From the NCBI GenBank assembly GCA_964500215.1, contig CAZCNA010000005.1:1-33379 (forward strand): 33,379 bases of DNA, in the 5' to 3' direction. Source of the DNA: JBDKLC01 sp964500215 (GTDB lineage Bacteria > Patescibacteriota > Minisyncoccia > Phycocordibacterales > CAIZLB01). Shown here in pieces: positions 7,665 to 16,203 of the stretch. Both the position numbers and the translations under genes were made by a program. The notes below the pieces were generated by a model. It saw only the letters and a list, made by a program, of their open reading frames with translations, was not told the DNA's origin and did no database searches. Each line of letters opens with the position of its first letter. Positions within the stretch are counted from its first letter, which is position 1.

Positions 7665-9395
7665 ATGAAGCAGAAAGACGCACTCGAAATATTGAAGACA
7701 GGTCGCAATGTATTTGTGACTGGTCCTGCCGGTAGTGGTAAAACCCACCTCATCAACACATATATAGAATTCCTCAAAGCGCACGACATTGAGGTGGGTA
7801 TTACCGCATCAACAGGTATCGCCGCTACACATATGGGTGGGGTGACTATTCATTCATGGGCGGGGATTGGCATCAGTTCATTTTTGACTGACTCTGAGCT
7901 CGAAGATCTCGGCGGCAAATCATATCTCTCCAATCGATTTGAAAAAGTAAAAGTGCTCATCATCGACGAGGTTTCTATGCTTCATCATTTTCGATTTGAT
8001 CTCATCAACCGCGTTCTCAAAACAATGAAAGGCAACAATGATCCGTTCGGCGGTATTCAGATCGTATTGTGTGGAGACTTTTTTCAGCTTCCTCCAGTCA
8101 GTCGCTTCGGGGAGCCGAGAGGGGAATTCATATATAAGTCAGATGCGTGGCGTGAAGCAGATTTCACTATTTGTTATCTTGAAGAACAGTTCCGCCAAAA
8201 GGATGCCGTTATCAACACTATTTTGAATGAAATTCGTTCTGGCGATGTTTCAGCTTCCGCAAAGAAGCACCTCAAAGAGCGTTTCAATGTACGAACATAC
8301 ACGGATATCGAACCTACAAAACTATTCACACACAATGTTGATGTGGATACACTCAATTTTACAGAACTCGAAAAACTTCGCAGTTCCGAAAAAGCAGAAC
8401 ACATCATGCAATCAAAAGGCAAAGAGAGCATTGCTGCAACCCTCCGCAAATCATGTCTCGCTCCTGAAGTGCTCCGTCTCAAAGTGGGCGCGCGTGTGAT
8501 GTGTGTAAAGAATAATTTTGATGTTGGATATGTGAATGGCACATTGGGTGTTGTGGTGTCATGCAAACCTGGACAAGATCCACGCATCCGTACGACATCA
8601 GGCGAAATCATCACCATTGAACGCGCATCATGGAAAGTAGAAGAAGACGGCAAAATGAAAGCCGAGATTTTGCAGTACCCCCTCCGTCATGCGTGGACGA
8701 TCACTGTGCACAAGAGTCAGGGCATGAGTCTCGACGCTATCGAAGTTGATTTGTCAAAATCATTCGAGCCGGGCATGGGATACGTGGCGCTCTCGCGAGT
8801 GCGCACGATGGATGGCCTCACTATTCTCGGACTCAATGACAAAGCTCTCGAGGTGCATGGTGACGTACTCGAGTTTGATGATTTTTTGAGAGAAAAATCA
8901 CAAGCCGCTGAGTCCACATTCCTCCTCATGTCTCCAGACAAACTCAAGGCAGAACAAGACGACTTCCTCGAATACGCCAAACCAAAAAAGAAAAAACAAA
9001 AACTTTCGACATACGAAGAGACCGCACTACTCATCGAACAACAACATGACCTTCATGAGATTGCACTCATGCGTGGGTTGTCTCCAGAAACGATTGTGTC
9101 TCATATCGAAAAGCTGCTCGAAGATGACCCTCATATAAATATTTCATATCTCAAAAAAGAAATTTCAAAAACGCACTTCGTCAAAATTCAACAAGCTCTC
9201 AAAAAACTCGCAGATCATTTGCCAGACGGCGAGACAGAGATTCGTCTTGCTCCAATCAAAAACATCGTGGGTCCCAATGTCTCATACCTTCATGTGCAGT
9301 TGGGGAGAGCCATTCTCGGATATGCTCCAAAGCAACAAGCCAAAGAAAAAGCAGCCCAAGTCACTTGGGATGCAGTAGAGGAGAGCTACTATTAG
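7665..9395 (+). CDS. PIF1/RecD-like superfamily 1 DNA helicase with C-terminal HTH
   Basis: This ATP-dependent 5'-3' DNA helicase type acts in replication, repair or G4/R-loop processing. Walker A GPAGSGKTH lies at residues 20-28, motif II is LIIDEVSML, and QIVLCGDFFQLPPV is motif III. HKSQGMSLDAIEVDL and YVALSRVRTMDGL are motifs V/VI typical of the PIF1/RecD2 group. After a Lys-rich linker (PKKKKQKLS, about 445) comes a helical segment, EETALLIEQQHDLHEIALMR, resembling the helix-turn-helix module found at the C-terminus of several bacterial helicases. Length is 576 residues. It has no RecD-type N-terminal extension, and no recB/recC neighbours are present, so a stand-alone PIF1-like role is more likely than RecBCD. 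Confidence 0.88.
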   Translation: MKQKDALEILKTGRNVFVTGPAGSGKTHLINTYIEFLKAHDIEVGITASTGIAATHMGGVTIHSWAGIGISSFLTDSELEDLGGKSYLSNRFEKVKVLIIDEVSMLHHFRFDLINRVLKTMKGNNDPFGGIQIVLCGDFFQLPPVSRFGEPRGEFIYKSDAWREADFTICYLEEQFRQKDAVINTILNEIRSGDVSASAKKHLKERFNVRTYTDIEPTKLFTHNVDVDTLNFTELEKLRSSEKAEHIMQSKGKESIAATLRKSCLAPEVLRLKVGARVMCVKNNFDVGYVNGTLGVVVSCKPGQDPRIRTTSGEIITIERASWKVEEDGKMKAEILQYPLRHAWTITVHKSQGMSLDAIEVDLSKSFEPGMGYVALSRVRTMDGLTILGLNDKALEVHGDVLEFDDFLREKSQAAESTFLLMSPDKLKAEQDDFLEYAKPKKKKQKLSTYEETALLIEQQHDLHEIALMRGLSPETIVSHIEKLLEDDPHINISYLKKEISKTHFVKIQQALKKLADHLPDGETEIRLAPIKNIVGPNVSYLHVQLGRAILGYAPKQQAKEKAAQVTWDAVEESYY

Positions 9396-9410
9396 CCTCA
9401 AACCCGTATA

Positions 9411-9439
9411 TTGACAAACCCCCATATTAGGTATATTAT
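9411..9439 (+). promoter_or_regulatory. Near-consensus sigma70-type promoter
   Basis: TTGACA (9411-9416), a 17-base spacer and TATTAT (9434-9439). This is the best textbook promoter in the window. The predicted transcript starts near 9446, about 187 bases ahead of the DEAD-box helicase ATG. Confidence 0.8.
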
Positions 9440-9445
9440 ATATAG

Positions 9446-9632
9446 GTAAGACATCTCAATAGTTTTGTTTTTTCGAGATTTGTTAATCTCCTTGGAAAGA
9501 ATATCGAGGGCCACACATAGCCTTTATTTGAAACTTTAGAGACTCCTCGTCACTTACACCTATCATTTATAGACGAGAGGCGCACCACGATAGTGGCCTG
9601 TGCCACGTACTCTCAAGGTACAAATAAACATT
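9446..9632 (+). promoter_or_regulatory. Structured 5' leader of the DEAD-box helicase
   Basis: The leader holds a GAGATT/AATCTC hairpin (9475-9490, loop TGTT), a CTCGTC/GACGAG pairing (9546-9551 with 9572-9577) and a strong final hairpin. In the last, GGCGCACCAC (9579-9588) pairs with GTGG (9593-9596) and TGTGCC (9599-9604), with loop GATA and a CC bulge. It ends 28 bases before the ATG. Long folded leaders are known upstream of cold-shock RNA helicases in other bacteria; a similar temperature or autoregulatory role here is inference. Confidence 0.55.
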
Positions 9633-11150
9633 ATGTATAATTCACCCAAACAAGGGTCTTTTTCTCGTCGAAAAGGGCCAACAGCTGGCGGGCGATCATT
9701 TGGCGCAAGCTCAAGTGCACGTCCACGTTCAGCTTCAGTCGGCGCTCCGAAATTCGGCGCTCGATCAGGATCACGAACAAGTGGTGGAGCTGGCTATTCA
9801 GCCGGATCTTCTGCACCGTCATCTCGACCAGCATCTGCGTCATCATCATTCGCACCATCAACAAGTTCAAGTCGATTTTCAGGAAGCCGCCGAGCGGGTC
9901 CTGGATCTTTTTCATCACGACCTGCGGGCGCAAGCTCGTTTTCACGTGGCGGAAGTGCCGGCTCATTCTCACGAGGAGGTGGTTCTCGATTCGGATCACG
10001 TGGAGGTTCACGATTTGGTTCACGACGATCATTCGGATCAAGTGGCCCACGTCTCGACTTTTCAAAATTTGTTAACAAAGCAACTATTACCGAAGAAGTA
10101 GAAAAATTTGTTCCTGAACATATGTTCAAGGATTTTCTCATCGACGAACGACTCAAGAAAAATATTCTTGATATCGGATACGACCTTCCAACACCAATTC
10201 AAGACCGAGCCATTCCTCATATCCTCAAAGGACAGGACGTGGTAGGTATTGCAAGTACAGGGACTGGTAAAACAGCTGCCTTTCTTGTGCCTCTTATTCA
10301 CAAAGTTCTCCAGGATCCAAAAGAAGAAGTTCTCATCGTTGTTCCAACACGAGAACTCGCTATTCAGATTCAGGATGAACTCGCGAAATTTACTGCAGCC
10401 ATGAAGATTTATTCTGTATGCTGCGTAGGTGGAGCTCCAATCGGAAAGCAAATCAACAGTCTTCGATACCAGAACCAATTCGTTATTGGTACACCTGGAC
10501 GACTCAAAGACCTCATTCAGCGACGAAAGCTTGATCTCTCATACTTTAAAACAGTAGTACTTGATGAAGCTGACCGAATGCTCGACATGGGATTCGTTGC
10601 TGATATGCGATATATGATGGACCTTATGTCAAAGGACCGTCAGACACTCTTCTTCTCTGCAACTATTTCTCGAGAAATCGAAGCTCTTATCAATGACTTC
10701 CTCAATCAGCCTGTACGAATCTCTGTGAAAACACGAGACACTTCTGCAAACGTTGATCAGGATGTTGTGCGCGTAGAGCGAGGTGCGGACAAGATTGAAG
10801 TGCTTCATGATCTCTTGGCAAAAGAAGATTTTAGTAAAGTAATCATCTTCGGAAAAACAAAACACGGAGTAGAAAAACTTTCACAATCTCTCATACAGCG
10901 AGGGTTCAAGGCTGAATCTATCCACGGTGACAAAAACCAGGGACAGCGACAGCGTGCGCTTCGAAACTTTAAAAACGATCAAGTACAAATTCTCGTGGCG
11001 ACAGACGTTGCTGCGCGAGGACTTGATATTCCTGATGTAAGTCATGTGATCAACTACGAACTTCCAGCCACATTCGATGACTATGTTCACCGAATTGGAC
11101 GAACAGGTCGTGGAAACAAGACCGGGAAAGCCCTTACATTTATTGGGTAA
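9633..11150 (+). CDS. DEAD-box ATP-dependent RNA helicase with N-terminal Ser/Arg/Gly-rich tail
   Basis: The protein unwinds RNA, likely in ribosome assembly or mRNA turnover. Residues 1-140 are low complexity (Ser, Gly, Arg, Ala, with FGSRGGSRFGSRRS-like RGG elements). The helicase core follows: Q motif YDLPTPIQDRAIPHIL, STGTGKTAAF (I), PTRELAIQI (Ia), TPGRLKDL (Ib), VLDEADRMLDMGF (II), FFSATI (III), ATDVAARGLDI (V) and HRIGRTGRG (VI). The chain stops about ten residues after motif VI, so the usual C-terminal extension is missing and the disordered tail is on the other end. I chose ATG 9633; an in-frame GTG at 9600 lies inside a leader hairpin. A terminator follows. Confidence 0.92.
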   Translation: MYNSPKQGSFSRRKGPTAGGRSFGASSSARPRSASVGAPKFGARSGSRTSGGAGYSAGSSAPSSRPASASSSFAPSTSSSRFSGSRRAGPGSFSSRPAGASSFSRGGSAGSFSRGGGSRFGSRGGSRFGSRRSFGSSGPRLDFSKFVNKATITEEVEKFVPEHMFKDFLIDERLKKNILDIGYDLPTPIQDRAIPHILKGQDVVGIASTGTGKTAAFLVPLIHKVLQDPKEEVLIVVPTRELAIQIQDELAKFTAAMKIYSVCCVGGAPIGKQINSLRYQNQFVIGTPGRLKDLIQRRKLDLSYFKTVVLDEADRMLDMGFVADMRYMMDLMSKDRQTLFFSATISREIEALINDFLNQPVRISVKTRDTSANVDQDVVRVERGADKIEVLHDLLAKEDFSKVIIFGKTKHGVEKLSQSLIQRGFKAESIHGDKNQGQRQRALRNFKNDQVQILVATDVAARGLDIPDVSHVINYELPATFDDYVHRIGRTGRGNKTGKALTFIG

Positions 11151-11172
11151 TACGGTACTCACACTATTTGAT

Positions 11173-11196
11173 AAAAACCGCCTTCGGGCGGTTTTT
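11173..11196 (+). terminator. Rho-independent terminator after the DEAD-box helicase
   Basis: Perfect 10-bp stem AAAAACCGCC/GGCGGTTTTT (11173-11182 with 11187-11196) with a TTCG tetraloop. The symmetric A and T tracts could let it act in both directions, which suits the convergent methyltransferase gene. Confidence 0.92.
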
Positions 11197-11227
11197 TGTT
11201 TGTACTCGATTGTTGTTTGGACGAATG

Positions 11228-11956
11228 TTATTTTACCTTCTGGGCGTAGACACTGATACTTCGGCGTTTTGCTGCACCACGAGTACGGAGATGTCCGTGT
11301 GATTTTAACACCTTGTGAATGATGAATCGGTCAGAAAGGAGTTCCACAATTTCTTCTTCGGTGAATACGTGTTCGGCAACGCCAATCTTTGGATGGATAT
11401 ATGATCCTGCTTCTGCTGCAGGGTGTTCTGAGAGAAGTCGCTTTGCGTGTTTGTCTTCATCAAGAAGGAATGTTTTGAAAAAGAGCCATCCTCCAGGTTT
11501 GAGGACTCGGGCGATTTCATGTTTGAAGGCAACGCGTTGGTCGGATGTCAAAAAGTGGGATGTCATCATGTCGAGCACCAGTGTCTGTGAGGCGTCTTCG
11601 AGGGGAAGTGCTTCGGCAATAGATCGAGCTTCGTATTGCAGAGGAAGGTCTTTACTTCGCTTTTTTGCCTGTGAAATGGCCTCTTTTGAGATGTCACAGC
11701 CAAAACCTCGCATACCGTAGGTGGTAGAGAGGTAGATGAGATTTCGTCCGTTACCGCAACCAAGGTCGGCCACAGAGGCAATAGGGTTGAGGAAGAGTCG
11801 TCCGTGCTCACGTTCGAGCCATCGAGTGAATTTGACGAGGTCTTCACTGGGGTTTGTAGAGAGGGCAAGGTTGTCTCCGTCCTTGTATTCATTGTCCCAA
11901 AAATTCTGACTTGTCTTCTTTTGGATATGGGCGTGATAGCGGTCCTTCTTTTTCAT
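11228..11956 (-). CDS. Class I SAM-dependent methyltransferase
   Basis: A 242-residue Rossmann methyltransferase. Motif I is VADLGCGNGRNLIYLS, with GFGCDIS following at the acidic strand-2 position. LVLDMMTSHFL fits motif II/IV, and REL-type motif III is IARVLKPGGWLFFKTF. I chose the ATG at 11956; the frame runs further upstream but overlaps the divergent rlmB promoter and start. The first 30 residues are basic and include FWDNEYKDGDN, reminiscent of tellurite-resistance/TehB-like small-molecule methyltransferases. The C-terminus (HLRTRGAAKRRSISVYAQK) is basic. The substrate is unknown. Confidence 0.82.
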   Translation of the reverse strand: MKKKDRYHAHIQKKTSQNFWDNEYKDGDNLALSTNPSEDLVKFTRWLEREHGRLFLNPIASVADLGCGNGRNLIYLSTTYGMRGFGCDISKEAISQAKKRSKDLPLQYEARSIAEALPLEDASQTLVLDMMTSHFLTSDQRVAFKHEIARVLKPGGWLFFKTFLLDEDKHAKRLLSEHPAAEAGSYIHPKIGVAEHVFTEEEIVELLSDRFIIHKVLKSHGHLRTRGAAKRRSISVYAQKVK

Positions 11957-12023
11957 GGCATCATTAGAGCATATTTTTGGTCGTCTGACAACGGTACCTC
12001 TTTCGCGAACGCCATTCTCCGTG

Positions 12024-12029
12024 TATACT
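12024..12029 (+). promoter_or_regulatory. -10 box just upstream of rlmB
   Basis: TATACT at 12024-12029 ends 10 bases before the rlmB ATG at 12040. The predicted leader is only a few bases. Confidence 0.4.
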
Positions 12030-12039
12030 CCACATATAT

Positions 12040-12801
12040 ATGACACAAAACGATATCTATATTTATGGGAAACACGCAGTGCATGAGGCATTGCAAAGTG
12101 CTCCGAAAACTGTTCAGAAAGTTTTTATCGAAGATGGATCACCAGATGAAGAGCTTATTTCATTATGCAAAAAGAACGGCATTCAGCATGCAGCATTTTC
12201 TTCAGGTAAAATTCCAAAAGAATTAATGGGTGATGTGGATCAGAAGGCAGTTCATCAAGGAGTGATTGGTATTATCTCTGCTTCTGCACTCATGAAGCCG
12301 TACAAAGAATTTGCAGCAAAACTTCAAATAAATCCTGATACATGTCTCGTCGTTCTTGGCGAAATCCAAGATCCACAAAATGTAGGCGCTGTTATTCGAT
12401 CTGCTGCAGCCTTTGGTATTGCTGGTGTACTTATTCCTGAACACAATCAAGCACAAGTGACGGGCACTGTTGTGAAAGTATCTGCCGGCATGGCATTCCG
12501 TATTCCGCTTGTGACTGTGGCAAATGTAAATAATGCTGTACGCGATCTCAAAGAAAAAGGATTCTGGATTTATGGACTCGATGGGGAAGCAAAGAAATCA
12601 CTTACTGAAGAAACATTTGATACACCAACTGTATTTATTTTGGGAAATGAGGCCAAAGGAATTCGCCAAAAAACACTCGAACTATGCGACATTCCACTTT
12701 CTATTCCAATGAGTGCGGACTGCGAATCACTCAATGCTGCAGCCTCTGCAGCCGTGGCTCTCTATGCTTGGAGTGCGCAACACAAAGGTGCTTTGAAATA
12801 A
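12040..12801 (+). CDS. rlmB: 23S rRNA 2'-O-methyltransferase RlmB (SpoU/TrmH family)
   Basis: This enzyme methylates the 2'-OH of a conserved guanosine in the peptidyl-transferase region of 23S rRNA. It has the N-terminal substrate-binding segment (IYGKHAVHEAL, then the acidic HQGVIGI region) and a SPOUT domain. The three family motifs are LGEIQDPQNVGAVIRSAAAFG, written here in pieces as motif 1 (LGEIQDPQNVGAVIRSAA), motif 2 (FILGNEAKGIRQ) and motif 3 (IPMSADCESLNAAASAAV). Length is 253 residues, normal. It is divergent from the methyltransferase gene. TrmH or a generic TrmH-family rRNA methylase is the alternative; the N-terminal domain favours RlmB. Confidence 0.88.
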   Translation: MTQNDIYIYGKHAVHEALQSAPKTVQKVFIEDGSPDEELISLCKKNGIQHAAFSSGKIPKELMGDVDQKAVHQGVIGIISASALMKPYKEFAAKLQINPDTCLVVLGEIQDPQNVGAVIRSAAAFGIAGVLIPEHNQAQVTGTVVKVSAGMAFRIPLVTVANVNNAVRDLKEKGFWIYGLDGEAKKSLTEETFDTPTVFILGNEAKGIRQKTLELCDIPLSIPMSADCESLNAAASAAVALYAWSAQHKGALK

Positions 12802-12874
12802 ACTGCCTCGAATATTGTAATCTCACCCAAATTGCACCGTTATAAGGTGTGTTACTGATACTAATTTTATATTT

Positions 12875-12946
12875 ATGAATACTCAAGAAAAGATTGTTAT
12901 TGCCCTCGTAGATGCGAGAGCCTTTTGTTATATTTCGGAATGGTGA
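12875..12946 (+). CDS. Possible 23-residue ORF, weak
   Basis: The ATG-started frame begins MNTQEKIVIALVDARAF and stops after 23 codons. A possible TTGCAC (12832-12837) and TGATAC (12856-12861), 18 bases apart, precede it. Nothing else supports translation; it may be a chance ORF or a remnant in the 162-base gap between rlmB and the next gene. Confidence 0.18.
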   Translation: MNTQEKIVIALVDARAFCYISEW

Positions 12947-12963
12947 GGTCAATAGTGAAATGA

Positions 12964-13350
12964 CTATCGAAGATGTTCGATATCTTGTTCGATTTTTTGG
13001 AGAGTCTTTTTGATACTATCGAGATTATGTTCTTCTGCTGCGATTTCCTCTTCAATTTCTTGAGAACTTTTATCTGTCAATTTTTTTGATTGTGTGAGTC
13101 CCGAGATGATAAGTCTATTTCCAACAAACGATGAGACGAATACGCCTGTCATGAGGAGGATGATAGAACCAACAAAAAATGAGAGCGTTCCATTAAAATA
13201 TGGGATTTGATCTGCAATATGCCACACGCCTCGCCAAAAGAGCACAACCCCAATACCGGCTACGAATGCGTATATAATCGGGGCTCTACTGAGCTCTCCG
13301 CGGACAATGTCTTCTAATTTGTCGAAAAAGTGAACAATCTTCTTTATCAT
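12964..13350 (-). CDS. Small two-TM membrane protein with C-terminal coiled coil
   Basis: The 128-residue protein has two hydrophobic helices (about 25-47, IIYAFVAGIGVVLFWRGVW; and about 57-80, FFVGSIILLMTGVFVSSFVG). A charged C-terminal stretch of about 40 residues (QEIEEEIAAEEHNLDSIKKT) is predicted to form a coiled coil in the cytoplasm. I chose ATG 13350 because a minus-strand TATAAT (13366-13361) lies 10 bases upstream; the longer frame would overlap the divergent gene. No family recognised. Confidence 0.7.
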   Translation of the reverse strand: MIKKIVHFFDKLEDIVRGELSRAPIIYAFVAGIGVVLFWRGVWHIADQIPYFNGTLSFFVGSIILLMTGVFVSSFVGNRLIISGLTQSKKLTDKSSQEIEEEIAAEEHNLDSIKKTLQKIEQDIEHLR

Positions 13351-13360
13351 AATGGAGACA

Positions 13361-13366
13361 ATTATA
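13361..13366 (-). promoter_or_regulatory. -10 box of the two-TM membrane protein gene
   Basis: TATAAT on the minus strand (13366-13361), 10 bases ahead of the ATG at 13350. This suggests a near-leaderless transcript. Confidence 0.4.
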
Positions 13367-13417
13367 ACATAAACCCTTTCCGTGAGCGCAAATTCAGCAT
13401 ACAATTATGGATATATT

Positions 13418-14791
13418 ATGAAACCACTTTTTGAAAAGGTTCTCACCATACCATCACGCAGTATGCATGCGACCCTTCATGTCTCGAAACTTATCGGTAA
13501 ACTTATCAAAGACAGACATGCGGTAAAAGCTGCTGAAGATTATTGGAAAAAATTAGGTCCAGGACTCACAACCGGCGCAGCGGATGACGATCCATCTGGA
13601 ATTGCAACGTATTCTCAAACAGGAGCACAGTATGGATTCGCATTCACATGGCTGGCGTTTTTTACATATCCACTCATGGGTGTAGTTCAAGAAATGTGTG
13701 CGCGTATTGGATTGGTGACAGGGAAGGGGTTGGCTGCAAATATTCGAACACTCTATTCTCGAAAAGTGTTGTATGTATTGACAATACTTCTGTTTGCTGC
13801 GAATACGTTCAATATCGGTGCAGACCTCGGCGCAATGGCTAAAGCAACTGAATTAGTGTTTCCACAGTTTCCATTTGTATCTTTGGTGATTGCATTTACA
13901 ATTCTTAGTCTATTGTTGCAGATTTTTACGTCATACAAAACGTATGCAAACTATCTCAAATGGCTTGCGCTCATTCTTTTCGCATATGTGATTACAGCGT
14001 TTACGATTGATTTGGATTGGTCACATATATTGTCTGTTGCATTCGTGCCGTCATTTGATTTTTCAAAACAGAGCGTGTTACTTGTAGCTGCCATTTTGGG
14101 CACAACTATTTCTCCATATCTCTTTTTCTGGCAGACTTCCCAAGAAGTTGAAGAAAAAATATTGCATGGTGAATTATCTCCTGAAGACGCACCTGTACAG
14201 ATTCCTATGTCTGATGTGCATCCAGACGAAATAAAGAACATGCGAATTGATGTGTGGACAGGAATGTTTATTTCGAATCTTGTGATGTTCTTTATTATTG
14301 TTGTGTGTGGAGCGACACTCTTTTCACATGGTATTACGACAATTGGCACTGCGGCGGATGCTGCGAATGCCCTTCGGCCGCTCGCTGGTGATGGTGCATA
14401 TCTCTTGTTTGCGATTGGTATTATTGGTACGGGACTTTTGGCCATTCCTATTCTCGCTGGGTCAACATCATATGCAATTTCTGAAAGTATGAATTGGAAG
14501 TATGGATTGTATCGAAAATTCAAAGAGGCAACAGCGTTTTATGCTGTCATCATTGTATCTATGATTGTAGGGTTGGTGATTAACTTTACAGCACTCGATC
14601 CTATAAAAGCACTCATTTATTCAGCCGTGTTTAATGGCGTCGTAGCACCGATTGTATTGGTATTTATTGTGCTCGTGAGCAGCAACAAATCAGTGATGAA
14701 AGAGCATGTAAATAAGCCATCTACGACGGTTGTCGGATGGGCGGTGACACTGTTGATGTTTGTGGTTGCTGGTGCTGTGATTCTTATGTAA
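13418..14791 (+). CDS. Nramp-related divalent metal transporter (possibly Mg2+-type)
   Basis: A 457-residue, roughly 11-TM SLC11/Nramp-fold carrier. It begins with about 45 cytoplasmic residues, then LGPGLTTGAADDDPSG. Classical Nramp proteins have DPGN in helix 1 and a Met-Pro-His in helix 6. Here helix 1 has DPSG (58-61) and helix 6 has ISPYLFFWQ (231-239), so the metal-ligating Met is absent. Loss of that Met is a feature reported for the Nramp-related magnesium transporter branch, so Mg2+ (or Mn2+) rather than Fe2+ is my inference. I chose ATG 13418; a GTG at 13382 is also in frame. TACAAT (13400-13405) lies 12 bases upstream. An MgtA-like pump is encoded 2.6 kb downstream. Confidence 0.82.
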   Translation: MKPLFEKVLTIPSRSMHATLHVSKLIGKLIKDRHAVKAAEDYWKKLGPGLTTGAADDDPSGIATYSQTGAQYGFAFTWLAFFTYPLMGVVQEMCARIGLVTGKGLAANIRTLYSRKVLYVLTILLFAANTFNIGADLGAMAKATELVFPQFPFVSLVIAFTILSLLLQIFTSYKTYANYLKWLALILFAYVITAFTIDLDWSHILSVAFVPSFDFSKQSVLLVAAILGTTISPYLFFWQTSQEVEEKILHGELSPEDAPVQIPMSDVHPDEIKNMRIDVWTGMFISNLVMFFIIVVCGATLFSHGITTIGTAADAANALRPLAGDGAYLLFAIGIIGTGLLAIPILAGSTSYAISESMNWKYGLYRKFKEATAFYAVIIVSMIVGLVINFTALDPIKALIYSAVFNGVVAPIVLVFIVLVSSNKSVMKEHVNKPSTTVVGWAVTLLMFVVAGAVILM

Positions 14792-14814
14792 GACGGTACT
14801 CGTTTAGTGAGGTT

Positions 14815-16173
14815 TTAGTGAGCTTTGTATAGTTCGCCAAGATGTGTGCCCGCGACTTGTCCTGTTGTCCAACATAACTGCAGACTGTAGCCTCCTGAAG
14901 GTCTATCAATATTGAGTACATCACCAACGAGATATAGGTTGGGATATATTCGTGACTGCATTGTTTTGAAATCAACTTCTTCGAGAATCACGCCACCGCT
15001 CGAGATGATTGCCTTGTCGCTGCCGAGAAGGTGATGCGCATTCATGTCGAGATGTTTGAGGGTTTTCGTGAGTCGAATTCGTTCTTCGCGACTGATACTG
15101 TGACAAAATACATCTGGATCGATTGCTGCAATTTCAATAACAGTTTCGACAAGTGAAGAAGAGATGAGAGAAGAGAGTACGTTTTTTAGTTTCTTTGTAT
15201 TGTTATTTTTGAAAAGGTCCTGAAGAGTCGTATTGAGCATACCGTAATCGAGGGATGGAAGAAGATCGAGAGAAATGACGACATCGCCGTATTTGAGGAG
15301 TTCACCGATGTCTTTGCTGAGGTTGAGTACTGAAGGTCCACTAATACCAAAATGTGTAAAAAGAATTTTACCTTTTTTTGATTGCTGCTTCACATTGTTT
15401 TGAAGGAGGGTAATTTTTACATCATCGAGCGTTTTGCCTTGAAGTTTCTTGCCCCAGGCGTCTTTGATGGCAACGGGCACAAGAGATGGTGTGGCGTCGA
15501 TGACGGTGTGGCCGATGTTTTTGAGCCATACGAATCCATCACCTGTTGATCCGGTCTCTGGGCGAGATGTGCCACCAGTCGCAAGAACAAATGAAGATGC
15601 TGAAATAATTGTGCCGTTTTTGAGTCGAACTGCTTTTATCTTTTTTTGATCAATAGTTGAAGATGGTTGTGATTGAGATTGAGATTCGCGTGGGGCTTTT
15701 TCGTTATGCTCGTCAGGTATGAATTCTTTTACTTCTGCACCAAATTGAACCTGAACGTTTCCTTCTTTAATATACTGAATGAGAACTTGTTGTACGGATT
15801 CTGCTTTTTCGGTAATAGGGAAGACTCGCTGGCCGGCCTCTTCTTTTGTGAGAAGTTTTCGGGAATGAAAAAAGTCGAGGGTATCTTGTACCGCCCATTT
15901 TGAAAATGCAGAAAATAAAAATTTATCTGCGTCTTTGAATTTTGAGAGAAGCTTCTTTGTGTCGAATTCTGCATTCGTCATATTGCATCTACCACCACCT
16001 GTGATGAGAAGTTTTTTACCGAGGAGGCTGTTCTTTTCGAGGATGAGGACTCGGGCACCTGAGGCGGCGGCCCGTCCGGCGGCCATCATACCGGCCGGGC
16101 CGCCGCCGATTACCACCACATCCCAAGACTGTCCTGAGGCTGTAGATAAGGGTTTTTGAGATACTCGTTGCAT
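14815..16173 (-). CDS. BaiN/HI0933-family FAD-dependent oxidoreductase
   Basis: The 452-residue flavoprotein has the N-terminal FAD motif VVVIGGGPAGMMAAGRAAA (about 19-37), followed by LGKKLLITGGGRCNMTN, a hallmark of the HI0933/YhiN family, and a C-terminal FAD-contact region SGGVILEEVDFKTMQ...NLYLVGDVLNIDRPSGGY. Family members include BaiN-like reductases, but for most the substrate is unknown. It is convergent with the transporter gene (23 bases between stops) and divergent from rarA (30 bases between starts), so both rarA and this gene use a very short shared promoter region. Confidence 0.88.
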   Translation of the reverse strand: MQRVSQKPLSTASGQSWDVVVIGGGPAGMMAAGRAAASGARVLILEKNSLLGKKLLITGGGRCNMTNAEFDTKKLLSKFKDADKFLFSAFSKWAVQDTLDFFHSRKLLTKEEAGQRVFPITEKAESVQQVLIQYIKEGNVQVQFGAEVKEFIPDEHNEKAPRESQSQSQPSSTIDQKKIKAVRLKNGTIISASSFVLATGGTSRPETGSTGDGFVWLKNIGHTVIDATPSLVPVAIKDAWGKKLQGKTLDDVKITLLQNNVKQQSKKGKILFTHFGISGPSVLNLSKDIGELLKYGDVVISLDLLPSLDYGMLNTTLQDLFKNNNTKKLKNVLSSLISSSLVETVIEIAAIDPDVFCHSISREERIRLTKTLKHLDMNAHHLLGSDKAIISSGGVILEEVDFKTMQSRIYPNLYLVGDVLNIDRPSGGYSLQLCWTTGQVAGTHLGELYKAH

Positions 16174-16203
16174 ACCCGCTATCCTAACATATATACTTCA
16201 TTT

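Noticed and set aside
9631..10156. Long opposite-strand and shifted frames across the helicase N-terminus
   Set aside because: These are shadows of the low-complexity Ser/Arg/Gly coding region, with biased composition and no start signals.
12802..12963. tRNA or small RNA in the rlmB downstream gap
   Set aside because: No cloverleaf or strong fold could be drawn; only a weak CTCG/CGAG stem is present.
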